NCBI GenBank assembly: GCA_001275005.1
Contig: JWZX01000518.1
Location: 1-15,002, forward strand
Origin: Chrysochromulina tobinii
Taxonomy: Eukaryota > Haptophyta > Prymnesiales > Chrysochromulinaceae
Length of the DNA stretch: 15,002 nucleotides
Reading direction: 5' to 3'
Under the pieces are notes generated by a model. It had not been told where the DNA came from and searched no databases. It worked only from the letters and a program-made list of their open reading frames with translations. Within the stretch, counting starts at the first letter, position 1. Each line of letters starts with the position of its first letter. Made by a program: the position numbers and the translations under genes. Below are positions 6,462-13,792 of the stretch, piece after piece.

Positions 6462-8824
6462 TCACACCGGGCAGAGCGCGGGCAGCGGCTCGGGTGGCTC
6501 AAAGTGCGCGCACCAGAACTCTTCGCCCCCCTCCTTCCTCCAGCCGCGCCGGATGGTGTCGGCATCGAGCCATCCTTTGAGCTCGCTCAGGCACGGCTGG
6601 TAGCACTTGGCGCACCACGACGGCGGCTTGAGCAGCGCGGGGATCAGCTGCGCCAGCCGGCGCGCGCCATCAGCCTCGAACGTCTCCGCGCCACCGAGAC
6701 CACACAGCAGCGCGCGTGTGTGCTCGAGGCGCAACACGCGCGCGCTCGCGTACGGCGCCAGCGCGCGGCGCACGGCGACCGCCGATTGACCGAGTGGCAG
6801 GCGCAGCGCAGCACGGCCGGACGGCTGGCCGCCGCCCTCGGTCGCGGCCGGAGCGTCGTCCTGAGCGCCGCCCTCGGTCGCGCCGCCCTTGGTCGCGCCG
6901 CCGCCGTCGGCGCCCACAGCAATCTCGCCAGCAATCTCGGCCACAGCAATCTCGACGATCTCGCCAGTGCCCTCGAGTGGCTTCAGGAAGAGGTGGTCCT
7001 TGTATGGGAAGCGCTTCTCGTTCCACTCGAACGGCGAGAGGACGTGGTCCATCGGGCAGACAAAGGGCACGTACTGGCCGTCCTGGGCGCCAGGGTACAT
7101 GCAGCCAAAGTGGAAGATGTCATCGGAGCCCGACCAGAGACGATCACAGTAGCATGCCCAACGCGGCAGCACGAGCGTCCTATTGAGCACGAGAGCGAGC
7201 GCCAGGGCGTCGCGCAGCTCGGCGACGTACGCGCGCAGGGCAAGCACGTGGACGCCGATGTTGGCGGCACTCTGCCCCTTGGCCTCAAAACCAGCCACTG
7301 CTGCCCGCACCGCCGGTGGCAGTTGATGATGGGCGCCGCCGCCCTTGCCGCCGCCGCCGCTGCTGCTGCTGCTGCTGCTGCCGGCTGGTAGTCCGACAGC
7401 GAGGTACCTTGCATCGGCAGGCTCAGGTGGGTCAGATCTCCACAGGCCCGCCTCGCGAAACCGTTGAGCCTTGGCGAGCTCGTCGTGGTGGTCGAGGCTG
7501 TAGGTGGCATGCACGGCAAAGGGCGCGGGCAGCGCCGCCGCACGAGGCGCGAGGGCGGCAGACTGCGCCATCGGGGGAGCCACCGGAGCAAGCATTCACA
7601 GTCACAGGCACATTCACAGACTGCGCCATCGGCGGAGCCACCGGCGGCTCTCTCAGTGGCACTCGATGGCACTTGTGGAGGCACTCAGGTACGGGCACTC
7701 CCGCCGGCACAGCTGAGGCGCACCTGCACAAAGTATCCATGGCCGTGGAGGAACAATGCAAGTGGGAGAGCTCCTAGCGTCACGTTAGCTTTGGGCGAGT
7801 ACACCGTGCGCCCGCCGCCATGTGGCACCTTCAGCCCGGGATAGAACTTCTCATCACGCACCATCCGGTTGAACACCTGCTGGTCCGACGTACAGCAACG
7901 GCCAGGGTTGCAGTCGCCCGGCCTTCCAGCAGGGCATGCACGCTCCACTACGCTCGCGTGCCACGCACGCGCAAAGCGCTTGCCCGCGGCGGTCGCGCGG
8001 ATGAGCAGCAGCCCCGTGTTGAAGGTGCCGCCCGCCGTGTATCCCACCCCATTCGCAGCCTCCTCGCGAGGCGACATGTTGTCGGTGGAGACGGCCACGT
8101 CGGCGGCTTTGAGGGACGCGCACGAGAAGGCGCCACGGGGCCAGCGAGAGGTGGCGGCGGCGGAGGAGGTGGTGGTCGTCGTGGCGCCCGCGTCCGCGTC
8201 CGCGTCCTCGTGCGCGCATGCCAGATACGGCATCGGGCTGCGCAGCCATGCCACATCCACGTCCGTGTGGAGCACGTCGAAGCCCAGAGCCACCACCCGC
8301 GCCACCTCACCCGAACGCATCTGCGCAAAGCTCATCCAACTGCCCGAGGCGTGCGCATTCGAGCCGTCGAGCGCGTAGCCAGCCTGCTTGGACAGCGGCG
8401 TCTCGTACACCGCCACGCTCTGCCTCGCGAGAAGGGTGAACACGGCGCGATCCACAGCGCCAACCACAAACGGGATGTCGGCAGCACGCGCGTGCGCCAC
8501 GAAGTTGATCAGCATCTGGCGAACGCCCGAGTTGCCAAACGTCAGCATCACAAGCCCGCGGCCCGCGGGCACTGCGAGCGCCAGCGCGTCGCTCAGTTCC
8601 CCTGAGAGGAGAGGTTGTGGCGGCGGCGGCGGCGGCACGAGCACCTCGGGCTCGACTGCGCCTCGTGCCCCTGTGACGGCGATGGGCTGCCGGCGCTGCC
8701 CCGCTGGCTGCAGTGCTGAGGACAGCTCCAGCACCGGTGCATGCAGCAGCAGTGCGCGGCGAAGAGCTGTGACCATCAAGACGGCGATGCCGAACATAGC
8801 CACGTGCGTGATGCCGCACTTCAT
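6462..8824 (-). CDS. XEG113-like GT77 glycosyltransferase, type II membrane protein (2 exons)
   Basis: Exons on the minus strand are 8824-7724 and 7562-6462 (stop at 6462-6464), 733 residues. The start ATG at 8824 gives MKCG followed by a hydrophobic segment (about residues 5-27), a typical Golgi signal anchor. Next is a Pro-rich stem. The catalytic nucleotide-diphospho-sugar transferase domain covers about residues 85-360, with the DxD metal-binding motif in VLHTDVDVAWL (D188, D190), plus NTGLLLIRAT and CTSDQQVFN. After the splice the sequence has PFAVHATYS, NRTLVLPRWACYCDRLW (about 494-510) and FVCPMDHVL, which match the C-terminal half of plant XEG113-type arabinosyltransferases as I recall them. 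A poly-Ser tract and an Ala/Gly insert are lineage additions. Expected role: adding arabinose or a related sugar to secreted or surface glycoproteins in the Golgi. Donor and acceptor sugars are inference. Transcription converges with the upstream plus-strand gene. Confidence 0.88.
7358..7380 (-). repeat. CTG/CAG trinucleotide run coding for poly-Ser
   Basis: Seven tandem ctg (plus strand) within GT77 exon 2 encode a Ser run (AGC on the minus strand), flanked by GCC-rich sequence encoding Gly. It lies between the HATYS region and the NRTLVLP region, so it is probably a surface loop and prone to length variation. Confidence 0.8.
7563..7723 (-). other. Intron of the GT77 gene with duplicated acceptor block (161 nt)
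   Basis: In sense orientation the donor is TTTGTGCAG|GTGCGCC and the acceptor ATGGCGCAG|TCTGCC, phase 0, joining HGHGYFVQ to SAALAPR. A 26-nt block spanning the acceptor (plus 7561-7586) recurs with one mismatch at 7619-7644, giving a second potential acceptor 58 nt upstream. The GAGTGCC-type repeats near the donor are degenerate. Confidence 0.82.
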
Positions 8825-9285
8825 ACGAACCACGGCCCGCACAAAGTGTGAATTTGCTGTTAACACTCGGATTCCCCCGCCCCGAACCGTGTTAAGAACA
8901 TATGCGAAATGAACAGTGGGACGCCTGTTGTGTCCCTGGTGGTGGATGAAAGGCCTTCTCGCTTCTCTGTAGGCTCCGGATCGCACCCGACCGGGCACAC
9001 CGATCACTCATCACTGACCGATCACACGACCGTCGGGGAGGCGCACGCATGCATGTGACAGCATCGATCATGCTCTGTTCCTTTTACTATTCATAAGGGG
9101 CTTGCGTGCCAACCGGGACTCGGTCCGTTGAAAGCCGTACACACTGGGGCCGCACATAGGCCGCACATCTACAGTCCACGTACGCCGGGCGGCACGGCCG
9201 CGCAACTACAGTCAGTACGGGATGCCGCCGGCACAAAGATAACTATGGTAGAACTATTCGTAGAAACCGGCGCGCCAACCTGTGC
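8825..9285. other. Intergenic: GT77 upstream region and HMG/histone-fold 3' region
   Basis: These 461 bp lie between two minus-strand genes and have lower GC than the exons. They should hold the GT77 promoter and 5' leader and the 3' untranslated region of the HMG/histone-fold gene. An inverted repeat lies near the GT77 start (listed separately). A degenerate GGCCGCACAT motif occurs twice at about 9147-9170. No supported open frame. Confidence 0.55.
8860..8895 (-). promoter_or_regulatory. Inverted repeat (potential hairpin) upstream of the GT77 start
   Basis: TTAACACTCGG at 8860-8870 pairs with CCG at 8882-8884 and GTGTTAA at 8889-8895, with a short bulge and an 11-nt C-rich loop. It lies 36-71 nt upstream of the start codon on the minus strand. 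It could be a leader hairpin or a dyad protein-binding site. Function is unknown. Confidence 0.4.
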
Positions 9286-9325
9286 TTACCTCGAGCGCAT
9301 GCCCGGGCGCTGCGACTCGCGTGCA

Positions 9326-9369
<44 letters not shown>

Positions 9370-10092
9370 GTCGGGCGAGCCCTGTGCCGCCGCCGTCTTT
9401 TGCTGCTTGGGCTGCTTCGGGCCGCCGGCGGCCTTGGCCTTGCTGCCCGCATCGGCCTTGCGCTTCATCGGCTTGGACTTGGGCTCGGGCGGTTCGGGCT
9501 TGGGCTGGAACTCCTCGACGAAGAACTGCATCGCCTCGGGGCGATGGTGCTGCCGCATCGACGTGACCACGTCTTGGAATTGGAGCGTCTTGCGCCCGGA
9601 GCGTGCGGTGACGCGCGCCGACTCCCACACGCAACGCTCGAGGAAGAACTCGACGGCCTTGGTGATGGCGAAGACGGACTCGCGGCTGTACAGATGACTG
9701 TTTTTGCTCTCCTGGCCGAGAGAGATGATCCTCTTGATTCTAGACAGGGGCAGCTGCGCCTTGTCCGGCTTGCTCTCGTCGTTGCCCTCCTCGTCCTTGC
9801 CCTCGCCGTCCTCATTGTCATCGTCGTTCTCGTCCTCGCCCTCCTCCTCATCGCCGCCCTCGGCCAGCCGTTGCACCTCGCGCTGATTGCACTCCTCCAG
9901 GTAGGCCGAGCAGGCTTGCGCAGCCTTCTCCTCGTACGGCTTGCGGTCGGCCTCGGAGAGGTTGCGCCAGTACTCGATGATCTCATTGGTGCTCACGCGC
10001 TGCCGGCCCAGCTCGCGCAGCTCGGCAGTCTTGGCGTCGCTGAAGATGTAGAAGGGGGTGAGCCGCCCACTCGGCGGCACGCTGCATGACAT
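9286..10092 (-). CDS. HMG-box plus CHRAC/DPB3-type histone-fold protein
   Basis: A single open frame of 268 residues; the ATG at 10092-10090 is the first ATG. Residues about 8-72 form an HMG-box (LTPFYIFSDAKTAELR, EIIEYWRNLSEADRKPYEEKA). An acidic Glu/Asp stretch follows (80-106). Residues about 113-195 form a histone fold of the CHRAC1/POLE4/Dpb3 (NF-YC-like) class, starting with the typical LPLSRIKRII and continuing through ITKAVEFFLERC and LQFQDVVTSM. The tail is Lys/Pro-rich (PMKRKADAGSKAK, a likely nuclear localisation signal) and ends in an Ala-Pro repeat. Expected role: nuclear DNA-bending and histone-like subunit of a chromatin-remodelling or DNA polymerase epsilon accessory complex, pairing with another histone-fold partner. 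The stop TAA lies within AGG|TAAGC, which also resembles a splice donor, so a longer spliced form cannot be excluded. Confidence 0.87.
9325..9370 (-). repeat. GCGGGC hexanucleotide run (Ala-Pro repeat)
   Basis: About seven to eight tandem gcgggc units on the plus strand encode the Ala-Pro dipeptide run at residues 242-257 of the HMG/histone-fold protein. The hexamer keeps the frame whatever the copy number. Confidence 0.85.
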
Positions 10093-10294
10093 TGCCAATC
10101 CGCCGCGTACGTCAGACGCTGACGTGAAGAGCGCGGGAGCGGCAAGTTGTAAACACTCATCACGTGAACGAGGGTGCCTCGGCCGCGCGTTAGCTTTTGT
10201 GCGTGCGTAGTCTGTTTGCCGAGCGCTGTCGTGGCAGCTCGATCGCAGCGCGCAGCCTGCCTGCCGACTTTTCTTGTGCCTCTTGTATCACCAC
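10093..10294. promoter_or_regulatory. Compact divergent promoter (HMG/histone-fold gene and FG/RanBP1 gene)
   Basis: Only 202 bp separate two divergent start codons. The region contains a CCAAT at 10095-10099, a perfect inverted repeat of TGACGT half-sites (ACGTCAG-ACG-CTGACGT, 10109-10125) like a bZIP/CREB-type site, and a G-box CACGTG at 10161-10166. No TATA box is evident. Which gene each element serves is unknown. Confidence 0.55.
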
Positions 10295-11779
10295 ATGAGT
10301 GACACGAAGCGCACCCTGGACAAGGCCGGGGAGGCGGAGCCGGAGTCGAAACGCCCGGCGCTCGAAGGCGAGGCCATGCCCGCCTCCGCCGCAGGCACTT
10401 TGGCGCCAGCTGCTACGCCAGCAGCCGCGCCCGCCCCTGCCGCCTGCTCGTGGGGCGGGGCATCAGCTGCTTGCTCAAGCTCGTGCTCGTCGACGGGCGG
10501 CTTCGGCAGTGTCAGCGGTGGCAGCTTCGGCAGTGCCAGCAGCGGTGGCTTCGGTAGTGTGACCGGGAGCGGCTTTGGCAGCTTTGGCGCCGGAGGCGCA
10601 GGCGGCTTTGGCGCAGTGGCCGCCGCCGCCGCCGCCTCGACGTCCGGCTTTGGCGCCGCATCATCAGCGCCGAGTGCGGCGGCAGGCACGAGCGGCAGCG
10701 GCGGCAGCAGCTTCGGCTCCTTCGGCGGCCCGCGCGAGCCGGCGCCGAGGACCACGTTCGCCGCCGCGAGCCCGCATGGCGCACGCAGTGGCGGCGGAGG
10801 CGCCTCGTCCGCGTCGAATCGGCTCACCGAGACGCCAACGGAGGCGCCGGTGCTGGTGCCGGAGCCGGTGACGACGGGCGAGGAGGACGAGATCTGCGTC
10901 TACCGCGTGCGAGCCAAGCTCTTCAGGCTCGAGCTTCGTCTGGAACCGGCGCCAAAGAACTGTCCGGCGTCCGCCCTTCGAGCTGCCGCTGATCTCGACC
11001 CGGCCGACGAGTCCGCTGGCAGTCCGGCCAACGCCCCCTCGCCGGCTGCCGAGGGCGCCGCGCCCGCACCGAGCGCTCAGTACGGCGCGAACGGGAGCGC
11101 TGGCACGGCTGCGGACGCGGGTGCGGGTGCGGCGCCCGTGACGGCGCCCTTGGCTCCGGACGGGGCGGCGGTGGGGGCTCCCGTGACGGCGCTGCCGGTG
11201 AGCAGCAGCAGCAGCACTCTCAACCCGCACGCGGCGCCCTTTGTGCCCTCCGCCGCCGGAGCAACCTCAGCGGCGATCGTCAAGGGCACGATGAGCGCGG
11301 GGGCGGCCGGTAGAGGTGATGACGAGGGCAATCACGACGACGACGACGAAGACGACGACGACGATGATGATGATGATGACGCAGCGGGCGGCGGCGACGA
11401 CGGCGCGTCGGCGACGACGAAGGCGACCGAGGCCAACGAAGGCCCACTCGTCGAGGTGGCTCGATGGGCCGAGAGAGGAGTGGGCAGCTTGCGGCTGCTC
11501 AAGCACAAGCCACTTCCGAGGGGGGATGAACGGCAACTCCCCTACCCGCGCCTGGTGATGCGTGTCGAGCAAACCATGCGACTCATCCTCAACGAGCATC
11601 TGCTGCCCTTGATGGCGCCGGCCGAGCGTGTTTCCGACTGCTCCATCCGCCTCGTGCTCCTCTCCGCCGCCACGGGCCCCCAGAGCTATCTGTTGCGAGT
11701 CAAGAGCGCCTCCGAGGCGACCGAGCTGCTGACCAAGGTCAACGCGACGATCCCGAAACCGCCCGACGCGACCGCCTGA
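10295..11779 (+). CDS. FG-repeat protein with a split RanBP1-type domain and a PAM2-like motif (Nup50/RanBP3-like)
   Basis: Single open frame, 494 residues from the ATG at 10295. The N-terminus is Lys/Arg-containing (SDTKRTLDK, ESKRPAL; possible nuclear signal). Residues about 69-143 carry eight or nine FG dipeptides in GFGS/SFGS context, typical of nucleoporins. A RanBP1-type domain begins at EEDEICVYRVRAKLFRL (196-212) and resumes at VEVARWAERGVGSLRLLKHK (386-405), continuing through LVMRVEQTMRLILNEHL to about 482. The intervening 170 residues are Ala/Pro-rich, with an Asp run at 348-362 and a PAM2-like motif at 309-318 (LNPHAAPFVP). RanBP1 domains bind Ran-GTP, so the protein probably works in nuclear transport at or near the pore. 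Nup50/Nup2-like is favoured and RanBP3-like is the alternative. Confidence 0.85.
   Translation: MSDTKRTLDKAGEAEPESKRPALEGEAMPASAAGTLAPAATPAAAPAPAACSWGGASAACSSSCSSTGGFGSVSGGSFGSASSGGFGSVTGSGFGSFGAGGAGGFGAVAAAAAASTSGFGAASSAPSAAAGTSGSGGSSFGSFGGPREPAPRTTFAAASPHGARSGGGGASSASNRLTETPTEAPVLVPEPVTTGEEDEICVYRVRAKLFRLELRLEPAPKNCPASALRAAADLDPADESAGSPANAPSPAAEGAAPAPSAQYGANGSAGTAADAGAGAAPVTAPLAPDGAAVGAPVTALPVSSSSSTLNPHAAPFVPSAAGATSAAIVKGTMSAGAAGRGDDEGNHDDDDEDDDDDDDDDDAAGGGDDGASATTKATEANEGPLVEVARWAERGVGSLRLLKHKPLPRGDERQLPYPRLVMRVEQTMRLILNEHLLPLMAPAERVSDCSIRLVLLSAATGPQSYLLRVKSASEATELLTKVNATIPKPPDATA
11210..11254 (+). other. PAM2-like poly(A)-binding-protein interaction motif
   Basis: Codons 306-320 of the FG/RanBP1 protein encode SSTLNPHAAPFVPSA. 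Residues 309-318 match the PAM2 core pattern L-N-P-x-A-x-x-F-x-P used by PABP partners to bind the MLLE domain. It lies in a disordered-looking insert, as PAM2 motifs usually do. Binding is inferred from the motif only. Confidence 0.6.
11332..11381 (+). repeat. GAC/GAT run coding for poly-Asp
   Basis: An almost uninterrupted GAC then GAT codon run encodes a stretch of about 15 residues, all Asp except one Glu (348-362), in the insert of the RanBP1-type domain. It could mimic acidic regions that bind basic partners. Triplet-repeat length variation is likely. Confidence 0.85.
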
Positions 11780-11870
11780 GCCGCCCGACGCGACGCGGCT
11801 ACCGCCTGTGGGGCCGCCCGACACGACGCGGCGTCCGCCCTATCCGCCCGACACGACGCGTTCACGCCTG
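11759..11870 (+). repeat. Degenerate tandem repeat spanning the stop codon of the FG/RanBP1 gene
   Basis: CCGCCCGACRCGACSG begins at 11759, 11781, 11814 and 11844, units of about 22 to 33 nt. The first copy encodes the terminal PPDATA and includes the stop codon region. The other three lie in the presumed 3' untranslated region. Confidence 0.7.
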
Positions 11871-12544
11871 CGGAGCCGGAGGAAGCGGATCGGGTGGCAG
11901 GGCGGCAGCAAGGGGGCAGCAAAGGCTGCGCGCCACGAGGCGGCGCGAGGGCGGCGGCGGCGGGCCACGAGCCTCGAAGCGCCGCCGGTAGTGGCGGCGG
12001 CGCTGGTGGGGCGACGGCCAGAACGGCGGCAGGTGACTCTCGTCCTTCTCGTCGATGCGAGCATGTTTGGTGGCAGGCGGGGTGTCGGGCGAAGAGTGTG
12101 GCGAGTGCGAGATGAGCGCGCCTACGCGGTGCAATCTTGTGAGACCCGGGGATCATGCGCCCCGCAATATGCTGAAGTGTGACCGTGCCCACATCGGGCC
12201 GTGCGGGGGCGGGCGCGCTCTCGCCTCCCGTAGCAGTTTGGGATGTGCGCGCTGTAAGACTCGGCGTACGTGCATGTTGGTGCGCATAATGGGGGTTTGA
12301 GTACCCGGACCAGCAAGAAACTATTTGAGTCCGACTCGGCGGCGACATGCATGTGAGCCATGTGTCTCAAAAGGTGAGCCACAGTCCGTCTCGCACGCAG
12401 CAAACACGAGCGTACACAGATCCCGCGCGCGGGTGGGCATAGAAAACACGAGCTCACGCAGAAACGCCGTCACGCGCGTGTGGGCATAGACCTCCTACCT
12501 CCTCGCCTATTAAGCATGCCCCTGGGTTGTGACTAGCCACGCGT
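11871..12544. other. Intergenic: 3' side of the FG/RanBP1 gene and of BBIP1
   Basis: These 674 bp lie between convergent genes. 11880-12060 is G-rich on the plus strand with simple GGCGGC-type composition. I find no convincing coding frame on either strand. From about 12300 the composition drops in GC. The sequence GTGGGCATAGA occurs twice (about 12431-12441 and 12479-12489) with a similar GCGCG lead, an apparent short duplication in the BBIP1 3' region. Confidence 0.5.
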
Positions 12545-12754
12545 TCACTTGGGCATCGCAGTTGTCGGGTTGCTCTTCCTAAAGTTCTCGGCCTGCTGCT
12601 CCATGGCCTCGAGCCTCTCGAGGGACACCGACTTGATGGGCATGATCTTGGGCTTGCACAGCACCTCGCTCAGGTTGCCCTTCTCCGAGTACACGAGCCC
12701 TGCCTTGGGCAACACCTCCAGCAGCGTCGGCCTGTCGTCGGTCGCGCCGCTCAT
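12545..12754 (-). CDS. BBIP1: BBSome-interacting protein 1 (BBIP1/BBS18)
   Basis: Single open frame of 69 residues from the ATG at 12754-12752. The core LLEVLPKAGLVYSEKGNLSEVLCKPKIMPIKSVSLERLE is divided by the family pattern as follows: EVLPK near residues 13-17, VLCKPK at about 32-37, and the Pro-Ile-Lys-Ser then Leu-Glu helix start. This matches animal BBIP1, which has EVLPK...VLCKPKLLPLKS at the same spacing. BBIP1 is the smallest BBSome subunit. The BBSome is a membrane-protein adaptor carried by intraflagellar transport trains, so this gene supports a flagellated cell. Length is close to the family's usual 70 to 90 residues. No intron is needed. It fits with the STPGR flagellar protein encoded 7 kb away, though the two genes are not adjacent. 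Confidence 0.88.
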   Translation of the reverse strand: MSGATDDRPTLLEVLPKAGLVYSEKGNLSEVLCKPKIMPIKSVSLERLEAMEQQAENFRKSNPTTAMPK

Positions 12755-13489
12755 TGGGAACAACGCTCGCAACGGCGCTTCGGATAAGAAAAGCGCATCA
12801 TATGGCGCATCTACTTTGTCTGGCCCAGCGTATTCCGTATATCTAACTATGCTCGATCTTGCTCTCGGCCACTCTCGGTTTCGTATTCGATGATTGTTAC
12901 TTCAAACGGGAAACGCGACAAAACGCGACAAAACGCGATCCGCATACGTTACCGCACCTGGACTAACCTGGACCGGCACCTCCGACGGTCCGACCGCATC
13001 CTAGCTTCAAGCTTGGTGCTTGCCGGGGGAGCTTGTGCTCGTGCCCGACCGAACGGTCAACGGACATCGTCGATCGTGGCTCCCGTCCGTCGGGGTCGGC
13101 CGCGCGGCGCCCGACTTGCATATAGAAGCCCAACACTGCAATGTGCGCTCACCGCATACAACGCGACCGTGGACGACCGCGCCACCGCCAGCACGTCACG
13201 CGCATCGCCCAACATGGCCTCACACACATACACACCTCCGGCTAGACTCTGCTCTCCCCGTCCCCCCGATGCCGTCTTGGCGTCGGTGGAGGATGCCCGA
13301 AAAATGCCGACCCGCGCCAACCGCAAAGCGCGATTCTCGCCCACAAGGCCCAATCCGCACTTCCGCCCATGCAGCCTCTCGCCCTCAATCACTCTGCAGA
13401 CCGGAGATGGTGCCCAGTACTCAGTACAGTTTGCACGGCTCGTTGCGACGCACAGCGGGGTCACCGCTCCCCTGATGCCTTCATGCGTC
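12755..13489. other. BBIP1 upstream region and distal TOG 3' region (no gene seen)
   Basis: These 735 bp lie between two minus-strand genes. 12780-12960 is AT-richer and is the probable BBIP1 promoter; it contains a short ACGCGACAAA tandem at 12915-12937. The long plus-strand frame across this region has no domain-like content and looks like an artefact of high GC. No RNA gene recognised. Confidence 0.5.
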
Positions 13490-13499
13490 ACGTCGCCGC

Positions 13500-13705
13500 C
13501 ATGCGCCCTCCACAGGGCAAATCGATTGCATGCGCCCTCCACAGGGCAAACCGATTGCATGCGCCCTCCACAGGGCAATCCGATTGCATGCGCCCTCCAC
13601 AGGGCAATCCGATTGCATGCGCCCTCCACAGGGCAAACCGATTGCATGCGCCCTCCACAGGGCAGACCGATTGCATGCGCCTCTCCACAGGGCAAACACC
13701 GATTG
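13500..13705. repeat. 29-nt minisatellite, seven copies, each with a small hairpin
   Basis: Units start at 13500, 13529, 13558, 13587, 13616, 13645 and 13674. Six are exactly 29 nt and nearly identical; the seventh is 32 nt and diverged. Each contains GCCCTCCACAGGGC, a perfect 5-bp stem with a 4-nt loop, followed by RAYCGATTGCATGC. It lies just downstream of the TOG-family stop codon, on the 3' side of that gene. Confidence 0.92.
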
Positions 13706-13792
13706 TGCACGCCATGCCATGCCACGCCATGCACCACGCCCACCGCGCCGCCCGCGCGCCCGCAGAAAATGCGCCCCGCTCTCTCAAGCCCT

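Noticed and set aside
10941-11445. Hidden intron removing the insert in the RanBP1-type domain
   Set aside because: I found no GT-AG pair near both edges that keeps the frame, and the insert is open throughout and holds a complete PAM2-like motif, so I treat it as coding.
11686-12348. Minus-strand frame of 220 codons downstream of the FG/RanBP1 gene
   Set aside because: It overlaps the antisense of the gene's C-terminus and the stop-spanning repeat. The rest is compositionally biased with no recognisable domain.
12755-12800. Possible RFX X-box (GTTGC...) upstream of BBIP1
   Set aside because: The half-sites do not match the X-box pattern well enough in sequence or spacing to claim it.
13500-13705. 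Regular 29-nt repeats resembling a CRISPR array
   Set aside because: The whole unit is repeated with no variable spacers, there are no cas genes, and the setting is a eukaryotic intron-containing locus. It is a minisatellite.
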